DNA from: an uncultured Prevotellaceae bacterium
GTDB taxonomy: Bacteria; Bacteroidota; Bacteroidia; Bacteroidales; UBA932
DNA: 39,142 nt
NCBI GenBank assembly: GCA_900314395.1
Contig: OMVB01000086.1
Location: forward strand, 1 to 39,142
Direction of reading: 5' to 3'
Below the pieces are notes generated by a model, which made no database searches, was not told where the DNA came from, and saw only the letters and a program-made list of their open reading frames with translations. Below are positions 1 through 9,067 of the stretch, piece after piece. A program made the position numbers and the translations under genes. How positions within the stretch are numbered: position 1 is the first letter of the stretch; each line of letters begins with the position of its first letter.

Positions 1-56
1 TTTCGACCGAGCGACTCTTTGTCTTTTCGACCGAGCGAAGCGAGCGGAGAAATCTC
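1..56. repeat. dispersed GC-rich repeat inside the YfhO reading frame
   Basis: The 14-mer TTTCGACCGAGCGA occurs at 1-14 and again at 25-38, a period of 24 bases or 8 codons. The second copy continues as AGCGAGCGGAGAAATCT. From memory this resembles a repeat common between genes in Bacteroidota genomes (not verified). Here it lies in the frame of the YfhO-like gene without breaking it, as far as the window shows. Confidence 0.5.
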
Positions 57-2270
57 CTTGCCCAGCACTGCTGTGCTGGCAAGATCCACGGCCCCCACAA
101 GGGCAATTTCCTCGTCCGGCGTGGCGGCCACAACGCAAGTATCTACAAACCAGGCGTTTCCAAGAGCGCTCTTATTAACCAGGGCCGGCGCAGAGCCATC
201 CACGATAATATACCTGCCGTTGAGCGCGGAGAGCAGCGGCATCACGGCTGCGGCATCCAGGGAATCCTGGGCCTCCTGCACCGTGGATGCACCGCCTACC
301 GCGCGGACGGCGGAAGAAAGCTCCCCACGTAAGTAATTGTCAATCAGGTCCTGAAATCTCTGAAGCTTAACGGGCGAGTATCCGCCGATATTCTTGTGCC
401 AGTAGCTTGGAGTAGCATCGTTGAATACATCCGTCGTAAGGTCCACAACGCGGTAAGACAAGTCGTCATCGGCAAGAATAAACTTATCTACAGGTCTTTC
501 CGTAAAGTGTGAATCAAACTTGCTCTGGGTTACAAAGTGGCTGGAATTCAGGTAGCGCTTGCCAACAAGGAACAGGTTCAGGCACAGCAGCAGGCAGATT
601 CCGGCGCCGGCCAGGATGCTGCGGTTGTCGCGGCGGGACTCTGACTTGGGCTTGTACATCCAGAAAATCAGGGCGGCGCTGGCAAGTATGAGCAGCAGCG
701 AAACAAGGGCATCGGAACGCATCAGGGAAATCCTGTCCTCTGTGAATGCGGCCGCAAGACGCGGATCATAGCCGCTGTCCCCGGCAGAAGTGAAGCTTCC
801 TGCAATACCCGGGAAGAGCCAGCAAAGCAGGCAGAAGCCGCCGGTCACAGCAAAAGCTATTGTAGTTGCGCGCAGTATCACTTTCTTGTCCTGATTGGCC
901 TTTAGGGCGCGGTCAAGGGCCAGGAAAGCCAGAACCGGCATCGTGAACTGCAAAATGACAAGAGCCATCGAAACCGTCCTGAACTTGTTGTAGAACGGCA
1001 TGTTGTCAAACCAGAAGCGGTTGAATCCACGGAAAATGGAGGACAGTAAATCCGTTCTGCCGTAAGCACCTCCGAAGGCCAGCAGGATTCCCAGGATAGA
1101 CGGAATCAGCACCCACCAGCGGGCGTTTCCCTTGGGCAGGCAAAGCCCCAGGACAAAGAGGAAGATGGTTATAGCCCCTATGTACATCGGTCCGGCAGTA
1201 AAAGGCTGGGGGCCCCAATACATGGGCAGGGCCTTCGCAATTTCGCGGGTGTTGGTCTGGCCGAAGCTCTTCAGAAGCTTAATTGTTGCCGATTTCTCCG
1301 GTTTCACCGCCCCTGCCGACGAGCCTCCGTTGTAGTTGGGGATCATCAGGTTAGGCAGTTCCTCCAATCCATAGGACCATTGGGTTGCGTATTCAAAGTT
1401 GAGGCCCTTTGACTTGCCGCCGCCGTCCTGCGAAAGCTCCGACCCGCCGCGCATCGTCTCCTGGGTATATTCCCATGTGGGGAGCAGCCTGTTTGCATTT
1501 GTTGCGATGCCGATGCCGGCGAACACTATAAGCAATGCCGATGTCGTCAGGAATTTTTTGAGCCGGTCTTTCTGTTTGCGAAGCACCCAAACCAGCGTTA
1601 CCAGCACGTAGGAGATGATGATAAGTGACAGATAATAAGATATTTGCACGTGGTTCGCCTTGATCTGGAAACCAAGGGCGAGTCCTGTCAGGACAGGACC
1701 GGCAAGCAGGTCCGCCCACTTGCTTAATTTGCCTGACGGCGCCTTTTCCCCGTAAGCGCCAAGGGCTTTCCGGTAGCTGTAAATAACCGCGGCAAGGACC
1801 CACGGGGCCCAGGCAAGGGCAAGCATCTTGGCGTTATGGCCGACCTGGATAATCTGCAGATTGTAAGAGCAGAAGGTAACGGCAACTGCTCCGGCTGCGC
1901 CAAGGAAGGGATGGACGCCCAGGGCCAGCATCAGCAGGAAGGCTCCCAGGAGCGATATGAAAAGATAGCTTGCCGGGCGCCTGCCAATAAGGAAAAAGTC
2001 AAAAATACTTTGCGTAGCGTCGCCGGAACTGTTTCCGGTAAGCATCGTCGTGGGCATTCCGCCGAACATGCTTCCCGTCCATGCGGTCCTGTCCCCCGGG
2101 TGTGCGGAGTTCCATTCGTTGGCCTCATGCGCCATCCCCACATAGCCGGTGATGTCGCTCTGGTTTACAATCTTGCCGCCCAGCACTTCCGGGACAAAGC
2201 CGTAGGAAATTACCAGGAAAGCCAGGACGATCCCTATGTATGCAAGTATTTTCTTCTTGACAGGTTTCAT
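1..2270 (-). CDS. YfhO-family polytopic membrane protein (3' end cut by window edge)
   Basis: An open frame of 756 codons runs from ATG at 2270 to the left edge without a stop, so the C-terminus is missing. The N-terminus has a charged MKPVKKK start, a first membrane segment, and then an extracytoplasmic stretch with TGYVGMAHEANEW and GSMFGGMPTTM, which I recognise from Bacteroidota YfhO proteins. Many hydrophobic segments follow. The end of the visible part (around AWFVDTCVVAATPDEEIAL) matches the start of the C-terminal soluble domain of that family. YfhO proteins are GT-C-like membrane proteins linked in Firmicutes to glycosylation of envelope polymers; the substrate here is unknown. Its ATG overlaps the TGA of the upstream glycosyltransferase (ATGA, 2267-2270), so the two are probably translationally coupled and act in the same glycan pathway. 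A dispersed-repeat sequence lies in frame at 1-56. Confidence 0.82.
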   Translation of the reverse strand, partial: MKPVKKKILAYIGIVLAFLVISYGFVPEVLGGKIVNQSDITGYVGMAHEANEWNSAHPGDRTAWTGSMFGGMPTTMLTGNSSGDATQSIFDFFLIGRRPASYLFISLLGAFLLMLALGVHPFLGAAGAVAVTFCSYNLQIIQVGHNAKMLALAWAPWVLAAVIYSYRKALGAYGEKAPSGKLSKWADLLAGPVLTGLALGFQIKANHVQISYYLSLIIISYVLVTLVWVLRKQKDRLKKFLTTSALLIVFAGIGIATNANRLLPTWEYTQETMRGGSELSQDGGGKSKGLNFEYATQWSYGLEELPNLMIPNYNGGSSAGAVKPEKSATIKLLKSFGQTNTREIAKALPMYWGPQPFTAGPMYIGAITIFLFVLGLCLPKGNARWWVLIPSILGILLAFGGAYGRTDLLSSIFRGFNRFWFDNMPFYNKFRTVSMALVILQFTMPVLAFLALDRALKANQDKKVILRATTIAFAVTGGFCLLCWLFPGIAGSFTSAGDSGYDPRLAAAFTEDRISLMRSDALVSLLLILASAALIFWMYKPKSESRRDNRSILAGAGICLLLCLNLFLVGKRYLNSSHFVTQSKFDSHFTERPVDKFILADDDLSYRVVDLTTDVFNDATPSYWHKNIGGYSPVKLQRFQDLIDNYLRGELSSAVRAVGGASTVQEAQDSLDAAAVMPLLSALNGRYIIVDGSAPALVNKSALGNAWFVDTCVVAATPDEEIALVGAVDLASTAVLGKEISPLASLGRKDKESLGR

Positions 2271-3565
2271 AGCTGTGTTATTTTATCCAGCAGGGCGGCC
2301 ATAGCCTTGGTTGTCTCCCTTCTGGAATACTTTTCTATATTGCTGCTTTTATAAAACTGTTCTCCTTTTAAAAACGCCTCCCAGGCGCTGTCAATGAAGG
2401 TTTTCATGGCCGCTTTGTCCTCCCAGGCGGCAGTGGTTCCGGCCCCGGCGTCGGCTACGACGCGGGCCATGGCGCCGTCGGTCTGGCCAATGCCCAGGAT
2501 AGGCCTTCTGGCACCAAGGTACTCGAATAGTTTACCCGGCAGGGTGGCCCTGTATTCAGGCTCCTTGCGCAGGGGAAGCATCAGGATAGCGGCCCCGGCC
2601 TGCTCGCGGACAACGGTTTCGTGGTCTATATATCCAAGGTTCACGAGGTTTTTCTCCAGGCCGGCCGCCTTCACGGAGTCAATAATCTGGCTGTCCGTCT
2701 TGCCTGCAAGCCTTATGCGAAGCATCTCGCGAAACCTCGCATCCTCGCGGCTTTTGTCGGCCAGGGCCTCCCACAGCCGCTCCGGGTTACCGTCGGCGGC
2801 AAACTGACCGGTGTGTACAATGTTGAAGCATCCGTCCTCTATCTCCTCTTTCTCGAAGGAGAAATCGTCCGGGTCAAAGCCGTTCGTAATGAGTTCTACG
2901 GGCGTTTTTGTCATCTGGCGGAATTCTTCCTGGACCAACGGGGAAACGGCAACCACCGCGGTGGCATCGTCCAGCACGGACTGCTCCAACCTCTGGTGTT
3001 TGCGCACCGTGCGGGCGGAAAGCTCCAGATGCTTGAAGTAGAAAATCTTTGTCCATGGGTCACGGAAGTCTGCCACCCAGGGCAGCCCTGTGGCCTTGGC
3101 CACACCTTGCGCAATAAGGTGCATGGAATGCGGCGGTCCGGTACTTACAATTGCGTCTACCGGATGCTCTTTAAGGTACTCTTTAAGGAATTTTACAGAG
3201 GGCTTTACCCAGCTTACGCGCGGGTCCGGCACAAAAAAGCGGCCGCGAAGCTTCATTACAAGGCGCTGTTTCCAGGATTTTTCCTGGGAATTGACCATGT
3301 TCACCTGCGCCTGGCTTGCAGACTTTCCGGTGAGCTTGCGGTAAATGCTGTAAATCTCTGTTATAGGGCGTTTTACGATTTCTGCCTCTGCCGGGATGTC
3401 TGCCTCCAGGGTGTGGTCTACAGACTGCATCTCCGGGTTCTCCGGGGTGTAAACTACCGGCTGCCAGCCCTGGGCGGGGAGGTATTTGCAGAACTTAACC
3501 CACCTTTGGACTCCGCTGCCCCCTGCCGGAGGCCAGTAGTACGATATTATCAGCACCCTTTTCAT
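2267..3565 (-). CDS. glycosyltransferase, GT4-like (GT-B fold)
   Basis: This 432-residue protein starts with MKRVLIISYYWPPAGGSGVQ, the typical beginning of the GT-B N-terminal Rossmann domain, with a GGSGVQR donor-side loop. The middle has VSTGPPHSMHLIA and PWVADFRDPW, typical of group-1 (GT4) transferases in Bacteroidota. The C-terminal half contains TNGFDPDDF, the HTGQF region, and the LPGKLFEYLGARRPILGIG segment that carries the nucleotide-sugar-binding Glu (KLFEYL). The frame is open further upstream, but ATG 3565 is chosen because homology begins there and a good promoter lies 7 bases upstream. It probably adds a sugar to an envelope glycan or lipid-linked intermediate at the inner face of the membrane. 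It overlaps the YfhO-like gene by four bases. The acceptor and donor cannot be read from sequence. Confidence 0.88.
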   Translation of the reverse strand: MKRVLIISYYWPPAGGSGVQRWVKFCKYLPAQGWQPVVYTPENPEMQSVDHTLEADIPAEAEIVKRPITEIYSIYRKLTGKSASQAQVNMVNSQEKSWKQRLVMKLRGRFFVPDPRVSWVKPSVKFLKEYLKEHPVDAIVSTGPPHSMHLIAQGVAKATGLPWVADFRDPWTKIFYFKHLELSARTVRKHQRLEQSVLDDATAVVAVSPLVQEEFRQMTKTPVELITNGFDPDDFSFEKEEIEDGCFNIVHTGQFAADGNPERLWEALADKSREDARFREMLRIRLAGKTDSQIIDSVKAAGLEKNLVNLGYIDHETVVREQAGAAILMLPLRKEPEYRATLPGKLFEYLGARRPILGIGQTDGAMARVVADAGAGTTAAWEDKAAMKTFIDSAWEAFLKGEQFYKSSNIEKYSRRETTKAMAALLDKITQL

Positions 3566-3572
3566 AGTCTTA

Positions 3573-3604
3573 CAAAAGTAGCAATAAACCGCCGTTCTTG
3601 CAAA
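3573..3604 (-). promoter_or_regulatory. Bacteroidota-type promoter for the glycosyltransferase-yfhO operon
   Basis: On the minus strand TTTG (3604-3601) is followed after exactly 20 bases by TACTTTTG (3580-3573), a full match to TAnnTTTG. Only 7 bases separate the -7 box from ATG 3565, so the transcript should be leaderless or nearly so. Confidence 0.65.
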
Positions 3605-3613
3605 AAATATACT

Positions 3614-3621
3614 TATATTTG
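3614..3621 (+). promoter_or_regulatory. -7 element upstream of mutS
   Basis: TATATTTG matches TAnnTTTG exactly and lies 32 bases before the chosen mutS ATG. I see no good -33 TTTG at the right distance. It is back-to-back with the glycosyltransferase promoter. Confidence 0.5.
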
Positions 3622-3653
3622 CGCTTGTTGCCACTGTGGCGACAAGACGGATT

Positions 3654-6239
3654 ATGGCAAAAAAGGCAGCGGAAGATACCCCGCTAATCAAACAGTTTTT
3701 TGAGGTGAAAGCCCAGAACCCGGAGGCAATCCTGCTCTACCGGGTGGGTGATTTTTATGAGACTTATTCCGACGATGCCTTACTGGCAAGCAAGGTTTTA
3801 GGCCTGGTTCTCACCAAGAAAAGCAACGGGGACAAAGGCAACATCGCCATGGCCGGCTTCCCGCACCACGCGTTGGAAGTTTACCTTCCCAAGCTTGTGC
3901 GTGCCGGTTACAAAGCCGCCGTCTGCGACCAGTTGGAAGATCCAGCCCTCACCGGTCGCAAACTGGTGAAAAGAGGTGTTACAGAGATAGTTACGCCCGG
4001 AGTCGCCTTTGGGGACACAATGCTTGAGCAGAAGGAATACAACTTCCTGGCCGGCATCGTCTTCGGCAAAGACAGGGCCGGCGCCGCCTTCCTTGATGTA
4101 TCCACCGGTACCTTCCAGCTTACGGAAGGGTCCGAAGAATTCATCGGCACGCTTATATCTTCCCTCCGTCCGAAGGAAATCATCACCTCCAGAAGCTGGG
4201 AAAAGAAGGTCAGGAGCAGTTTCCCGGACGCCGGATACATCACCACCCTGGACGAGTGGGCCTTTGTCCTGGACTCTTCGCGCGAGCGCCTGTGCCGCCA
4301 GTTGGGGGTAGACAACCTGAAGGGCTATGGTATTGATAATTACCCGCTTGGCATCTGCGCCGCCGGGGCCTTGATGGTCTATCTGGAGCAGACTCATCAC
4401 AGCGGACTTGGCAATATTTGCTCGCTTTCGCGAATTGACGAGGGCCGCTTTGTCTGGATGGACAAATTCACCATGCGCAACCTGGAGATTTTCTCTTCCG
4501 ACGGAGTCTCCCTGCTGGATGTCATGGACCATTGTTCCAGCCCGATGGGCTCCCGTCTGCTCCGTGGCTGGCTGGCCCTGCCCATTATGGATATTCCGGA
4601 GCTGAACCTCCGCTACAACGCCATTGATACTTTTGTCGGTGCCGATGATGTCCTGGCCGATGTCCGTAAGCGTATATCGGACCTGGGGGACCTTGAGCGC
4701 ATCGTTTCCCGCGCGGCCGCCGGCAAGATAGCTCCGCGGGAGGTAATACAGCTTGGCCGCGGCCTTTCCGGAATAATCCCCATAAAAGAAATCTGTTCCG
4801 CATATCCTGCCCTGGCTACACTGGTGGAGCCGCTGAAGGACTGTACGCCTCTTATTGACGCCATCGGCAGGACGCTTCAGGAAGAGCCTGCGGCGCAAAT
4901 CGGCAAAGGCGATGTCATTGCCGCCGGAGTTGATGAGGAACTGGACAACCTCCGCCATCTGTCCCGGGGCAGCAAGGAGTATCTTCTGGAGCTCCAGCAA
5001 AAGGAGAGTGAGCGCACTGGAATCGCCTCTCTCAGAATCAGTTTCAACAATGTGTTCGGCTATTACTTCGAGGTCCGTAACACTTACAAGGACAAGGTTC
5101 CGCCGGAGTGGATCCGCAAGCAGACGCTGGTGTCCGCAGAGCGTTATATTACCCCTGAACTCAAGCAATACGAGGAAACAATCCTTGGCGCAGAGGAGCG
5201 CATAAACGCCATTGAGGCAAGAGTTTACGGGGAACTTGTCTACAATATCCAGCAGTGGGTCCAGACTATTCAGTCAAATGCCAGGGTAATTGCCAAGGTG
5301 GATGTCCTGGCGGGATTCGCAGACCTTGCCGCAGAGAACCGTTACTGCCGTCCTGCCGTGGATGACGGGGATTCCCTGGACATCCGCCAGGGGCGCCATC
5401 CCGTCATCGAAACGCTTATGAAAAAAGGCGAGGAATACATCCCCAACGATGTTTTCCTGGACAGGACGTCGCAACAGATTATGATTCTTACCGGTCCTAA
5501 CATGTCCGGTAAATCGGCGCTTCTGCGCCAGACGGCACTCATCGTGCTCATGGCACAGGTGGGCAGCTTCGTTCCGGCGGCATCGGCAAAAATAGGCATC
5601 TTCGACAAAATTTTCACCCGCGTAGGGGCATCGGACAATATCTCCCGCGGCGAATCCACTTTCATGGTGGAGATGCTGGAGACGTCTATGATTCTGCATA
5701 ACCTCAGTCCAAGGTCGCTGGTTATACTGGATGAAATCGGGCGCGGAACCTCTACTTACGATGGAATGTCAATCGCGCGTGCGATAGTAGAATACATACA
5801 TGAGTTCGGACACAGGGCAAAGACCTTGTTCGCCACTCATTACCACGAGCTTAACGACCTTGAGGAGCTGTACTCCCGCGTGCGGAACTTCCATGTGGCC
5901 GTCAAGGAGTCCGGCAAGCAGATTATTTTCCTCAGGAAACTTGAGCCCGGCGGTACGGCCCACAGCTTCGGCATCCATGTTGCAAGGATGGCCGGTATGC
6001 CGCGCGAGGTTCTTTCCATGGCGGAAAAGACGCTGTCTGCCCTGGAGGCCAAGGATGCCGCAGAGGTGTCTGCCCGCGGCATCGGAGAGGGCTCAGCAGT
6101 GCAGCTCTCCCTCTTCCAGCTGGACGACCCTGCGCTGGCATCGCTCCGCGACCAGCTCCGCAAGGCGGATCTGGACAACATGACTCCGCTCCAGGCTTTT
6201 GACCTGTTGCGGGATATGAAAAAGGAATTAGGACTTTAA
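3654..6239 (+). CDS. mutS: DNA mismatch repair protein MutS
   Basis: This 861-residue protein recognises base mismatches and small loops and, with MutL, starts strand-specific repair in the cytoplasm. The mismatch-reading Phe-x-Glu motif is F34-Y35-E36 in VGDFYETY, so this is true MutS1 and not MutS2. The connector, lever and clamp regions follow, with FNNVFGYYFEV near residue 465. The ATPase domain has Walker A GPNMSGKS at 614-621, Walker B LVILDEIGRGTSTYDG, and the TLFATHYHEL switch. The C-terminus ends soon after the helix-turn-helix, with a short tail. An in-frame GTG at 3636 would add six residues; ATG 3654 is preferred because MutS homology starts there. folA begins 3 bases after the stop, so the two are probably co-transcribed. 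Confidence 0.97.
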   Translation: MAKKAAEDTPLIKQFFEVKAQNPEAILLYRVGDFYETYSDDALLASKVLGLVLTKKSNGDKGNIAMAGFPHHALEVYLPKLVRAGYKAAVCDQLEDPALTGRKLVKRGVTEIVTPGVAFGDTMLEQKEYNFLAGIVFGKDRAGAAFLDVSTGTFQLTEGSEEFIGTLISSLRPKEIITSRSWEKKVRSSFPDAGYITTLDEWAFVLDSSRERLCRQLGVDNLKGYGIDNYPLGICAAGALMVYLEQTHHSGLGNICSLSRIDEGRFVWMDKFTMRNLEIFSSDGVSLLDVMDHCSSPMGSRLLRGWLALPIMDIPELNLRYNAIDTFVGADDVLADVRKRISDLGDLERIVSRAAAGKIAPREVIQLGRGLSGIIPIKEICSAYPALATLVEPLKDCTPLIDAIGRTLQEEPAAQIGKGDVIAAGVDEELDNLRHLSRGSKEYLLELQQKESERTGIASLRISFNNVFGYYFEVRNTYKDKVPPEWIRKQTLVSAERYITPELKQYEETILGAEERINAIEARVYGELVYNIQQWVQTIQSNARVIAKVDVLAGFADLAAENRYCRPAVDDGDSLDIRQGRHPVIETLMKKGEEYIPNDVFLDRTSQQIMILTGPNMSGKSALLRQTALIVLMAQVGSFVPAASAKIGIFDKIFTRVGASDNISRGESTFMVEMLETSMILHNLSPRSLVILDEIGRGTSTYDGMSIARAIVEYIHEFGHRAKTLFATHYHELNDLEELYSRVRNFHVAVKESGKQIIFLRKLEPGGTAHSFGIHVARMAGMPREVLSMAEKTLSALEAKDAAEVSARGIGEGSAVQLSLFQLDDPALASLRDQLRKADLDNMTPLQAFDLLRDMKKELGL

Positions 6240-6242
6240 GAT

Positions 6243-6740
6243 ATGGAAAAATCTATCATTGTTGCTGTTGCAAACAGTAATGCCATCGGGCGCAAAAACG
6301 AGCTCCTGTGGCATCTGGCAGAGGATCTCAAGTACTTCAAGAAGACTACCTCCGGCAGTCCCGTCATCATGGGATACATGACCTTCAAATCCATCGGCCG
6401 TCCCCTTCCCAAGCGTACCAATATTGTAATTTCCATCTTTCCCTGGCCCGATGCTCCTGAGGGAATAGTCATCGTAGATTCCCTTGAGGCCGCGTACAAG
6501 GCGGCAGAGGCCACCGGCGCAGAAAGGTGCTTCGTGATAGGCGGTGCCTACACATACGCAGAAGCCATGGCTTCCGCCGACACCTTATATATTACGCATG
6601 TCAACGCCGACGCCCCCGACGCCGACGCCTTCTTCCCGGAAATCTCCCCGGCCCTCTGGGAGCCCGTCTGGCAGTCGGAGCTCAACCACGACGAGGAGAA
6701 CGACATCGACTTCCGCTTCGTAAAATACGCCCGCCGCTAA
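6243..6740 (+). CDS. folA: dihydrofolate reductase
   Basis: This 165-residue enzyme reduces dihydrofolate to tetrahydrofolate with NADPH and so supports thymidylate, purine and methionine synthesis. The N-terminal strand IIVAVANSNAIGRKNELLWHL is typical, and the acidic substrate-binding residue is Asp28 in AEDLKYFKKTT. The NADPH-binding portion includes VIMGYMTFKSIGRPLPKRTNIV and CFVIGGAYTYAEAM, with the usual Gly-Gly pair. Length is normal for chromosomal DHFR. The Trp after LL (W23) corresponds to the conserved Trp of LPW motifs, though the usual Pro is Leu here. It lies 3 bases behind mutS and is followed by a strong hairpin, so mutS-folA looks like a complete two-gene unit. Confidence 0.96.
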   Translation: MEKSIIVAVANSNAIGRKNELLWHLAEDLKYFKKTTSGSPVIMGYMTFKSIGRPLPKRTNIVISIFPWPDAPEGIVIVDSLEAAYKAAEATGAERCFVIGGAYTYAEAMASADTLYITHVNADAPDADAFFPEISPALWEPVWQSELNHDEENDIDFRFVKYARR

Positions 6741-6773
6741 GCCGGCCGGGTGCCTGGAAATACATGCAAATAA

Positions 6774-6802
6774 GAGAGCCGGTGCAACAAGCACCGGCTC
6801 TC
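6774..6802. terminator. strong hairpin between convergent folA and EF-G paralog
   Basis: GAGAGCCGGTGC (6774-6785) and its exact complement (6791-6802) form a perfect 12-bp stem with an AACAA loop. On the minus strand it is followed by the T-rich TTATTTG, while the plus-strand exit is less T-rich. It therefore suits the minus-strand gene best but may serve both directions. Confidence 0.7.
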
Positions 6803-6851
6803 CAGTAATAATTGCATGACGCCCGATAAGGCGTTGACAATTGTGTCTTTT

Positions 6852-9005
6852 TTAGTCCTCGTCCTTCTCCTGTGCGGCGTACTCTGCAAGAAGCTTGGTC
6901 TGTACGTCTGCGGGAACAGGTTGGTACTCTGCGAACTTCATTGTGAAGGTGGCGGCACCGCCGGTGAGGGAGCTCAGGGTTGTGGAGTAGCGATAAAGCT
7001 CTGCGAGCGGAACGCGTGCGTGAAGCACGGTGAAGCCCTTCTCCATATCCTGGCTGATAATCATACCGCGACGGCCGTTGAGGTCGCTCATGCAAGGACC
7101 TACATAGTCGTTAGGAGTAAGGATGTCAACATCATAGATAGGCTCAAGAATCTTAGGTCCTGCGTTGCGGAATGCCTCTTTGAAGGCGTTACGGCCGGCG
7201 ATGATGAAGGCGATTTCCTTAGAGTCTACCGGGTGCATCTTACCATCGTAAACATATACGCGGATGTCGCGTGCGTAAGAACCGGTAAGAGGGCCTTCCT
7301 CCATCTTTGACTTGATACCCTTGAGGATGGCGGGCATGAAGCCGAGGTCGATTGAACCGCCCACAACGCAGTTGTAGAACTCAAGTTTTCCACCCCACTC
7401 AAGCTCGGAGATATCCTGGCTCTTGAAGTTGAATACGGTGTCTTTGCCGTCAATCTTGAAGTTCTTGGGAGCCTCCTGACCCTCTACGTAAGGGCAAACG
7501 AGAAGGTGAACTTCTCCGAACTGACCAGCACCACCGGACTGTTTCTTGTGACGATACTGTGCGGTAGCAATCTTGGTAATGGTCTCACGGTAAGGAACCT
7601 TCGGGGCGTAGAGCTCTATCTGGAGCTTGAACTCATTGTTGACTCTCCACTTAACAAGGTTGATGTGCTGCTCGCCCATACCGCAAAGGATGGTCTGGCG
7701 CAGCTCCTTGGAGTATTCTACGGTGATGGTAGGATCCTGTGCGGCAATCTTGTTAAGAGCGTCGCCTACCTTAGCCTCATCGTTCTTGTCAAGAGCCTTG
7801 ACAGCGCAACGGTACTTGGCATCAGGGAATACCATGTGGCAAATTGCCTCCTGGCCTGGAGCGGCAAGGGTAACGTTGGTCTTGCCGGCCTTGAGCTTCA
7901 TGGTACAGCCGATGTCACCGGCGCTGATGGAAGCGACCTTCTCTTTCTTTGCGCCTGCTACAGCGTAGATGGCGGAAAGACGCTCACCGTTGCCGGTCTC
8001 AGGGTTGACAAGGTCTGCACCCTCTGTAAGGGTACCGCTCATTACCTTGAAATATGAAACCTCTCCAAGATGCTGCTCTACGGCGGTCTTGTAGATGAAA
8101 ATGCTTACCGGGCCGTCTGCCTTGCATGCAAGTTCTCCGCCGTCAACGGTCTTCTGGCTGGTGCCTTCCGGTGAAGGAGCTACCTGGATAAGGATTTCCA
8201 TGAGGCGTTTTACACCGATGTCGTTCTTTGCGGAAAGAACAAGCACGGGGATAACCTCTCCCTTCTTGAAGCCTGCGGCAAGACCCTGGCGGATCTCGTC
8301 TGCGGAAAGCTCCATGGTGTCGAAGAACTTCTCCATGAGGGCGTCGTCACCCTCTGCGGCCTTCTCCATGAGCTCCTGGTGAAGCTCCTCTGCCTCGTCT
8401 GCGTGATCTGCAGGGATTTCGAGCTCCTCGCGGGTGCCGTTTGCATCCTTGAACTTGTAATACTTCATTGAAAGGACATCAACAAAACCGTTGAAGTCTG
8501 CGCCTACGCCTACAGGAACCTGTACAAAAACAGCCTTCTTGCCGAAAGCCTCCTGGATGGAGGTGCGGCAGAGGTCCCAGTTGGCCTTCTCGTGGTCAAG
8601 CTGGTTTACAGCAATCATGAAAGGAACCTTGTACTGGTCTGCGTAACGGGCGAAAATCTCGCTGCCAACCTCTACTCCCTGCTGGCCGTTCAGAACCAGG
8701 ACGCTGCTTTCGCATACCTTGAAGGCTGCAAGTGCGCCGCCGCTGAAGTCATCGGAACCGGGAGCGTCGATAAAGTTGATCTTGGTATTCAGGTACTCTG
8801 CATACAGAGGCGTGGAATACACAGACTTCTGGTTGGTCTGCTCGAATTCAGTGTTGTCCGAAACAGTGTTCTTGCCCTCTACGGTGCCCCTGCGGTCGAT
8901 AACCTTGCCTTCAAAAAGCATAGCCTCTGAAAGGGTGGTCTTACCGGACTTTGAGCTTCCCAGCAAAACAACGTTGCGGATGTCTTTTGTGGAATAAGAT
9001 TTCAT
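6852..9005 (-). CDS. elongation factor G paralog (EF-G2-like) with non-canonical GTPase motifs
   Basis: At 717 residues the protein has the full EF-G layout: G domain, domain II, then domains III-V, with RVYVYDGKMHPVDSKEIAF and GRRGMIISQDMEKGF typical of domains IV-V. The G domain is unusual. The P-loop is GSSKSGKT (16-23) instead of AHIDAGKT. The switch I RGITI motif is absent (QKSVYS instead). The G3 motif reads DAPGSDDF (80-87), so the catalytic His of DTPGH is Ser84. G4 is NQLD (134-137) instead of NKMD. This fits the second EF-G known in Bacteroides, which I recall being reported to support translation without GTPase activity under starvation. I infer the same role here and do not expect it to replace normal EF-G. 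ATG 9005 was chosen over an upstream start because EF-G homology (MKSYSTKDIRN) begins there. Confidence 0.9.
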   Translation of the reverse strand: MKSYSTKDIRNVVLLGSSKSGKTTLSEAMLFEGKVIDRRGTVEGKNTVSDNTEFEQTNQKSVYSTPLYAEYLNTKINFIDAPGSDDFSGGALAAFKVCESSVLVLNGQQGVEVGSEIFARYADQYKVPFMIAVNQLDHEKANWDLCRTSIQEAFGKKAVFVQVPVGVGADFNGFVDVLSMKYYKFKDANGTREELEIPADHADEAEELHQELMEKAAEGDDALMEKFFDTMELSADEIRQGLAAGFKKGEVIPVLVLSAKNDIGVKRLMEILIQVAPSPEGTSQKTVDGGELACKADGPVSIFIYKTAVEQHLGEVSYFKVMSGTLTEGADLVNPETGNGERLSAIYAVAGAKKEKVASISAGDIGCTMKLKAGKTNVTLAAPGQEAICHMVFPDAKYRCAVKALDKNDEAKVGDALNKIAAQDPTITVEYSKELRQTILCGMGEQHINLVKWRVNNEFKLQIELYAPKVPYRETITKIATAQYRHKKQSGGAGQFGEVHLLVCPYVEGQEAPKNFKIDGKDTVFNFKSQDISELEWGGKLEFYNCVVGGSIDLGFMPAILKGIKSKMEEGPLTGSYARDIRVYVYDGKMHPVDSKEIAFIIAGRNAFKEAFRNAGPKILEPIYDVDILTPNDYVGPCMSDLNGRRGMIISQDMEKGFTVLHARVPLAELYRYSTTLSSLTGGAATFTMKFAEYQPVPADVQTKLLAEYAAQEKDED

Positions 9006-9067
9006 TTTTTGTATTATTAAATTATTATTTGCGACTACAAAAGTGTTAGCCTGCAAATCTAATAATT

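Noticed and set aside
2621..3703. 360-codon plus-strand frame
   Set aside because: It is antisense to the glycosyltransferase, which has clear homology; the plus frame has no family features.
3798..5168. 456-codon minus-strand frame inside mutS
   Set aside because: Shadow of mutS, which has all family motifs on the plus strand.
6812..6856. second weak hairpin (ACGCC/GGCGT) near the EF-G paralog stop
   Set aside because: Stem of 5 bp with distant T-run; the 12-bp hairpin at 6774-6802 is a better terminator.
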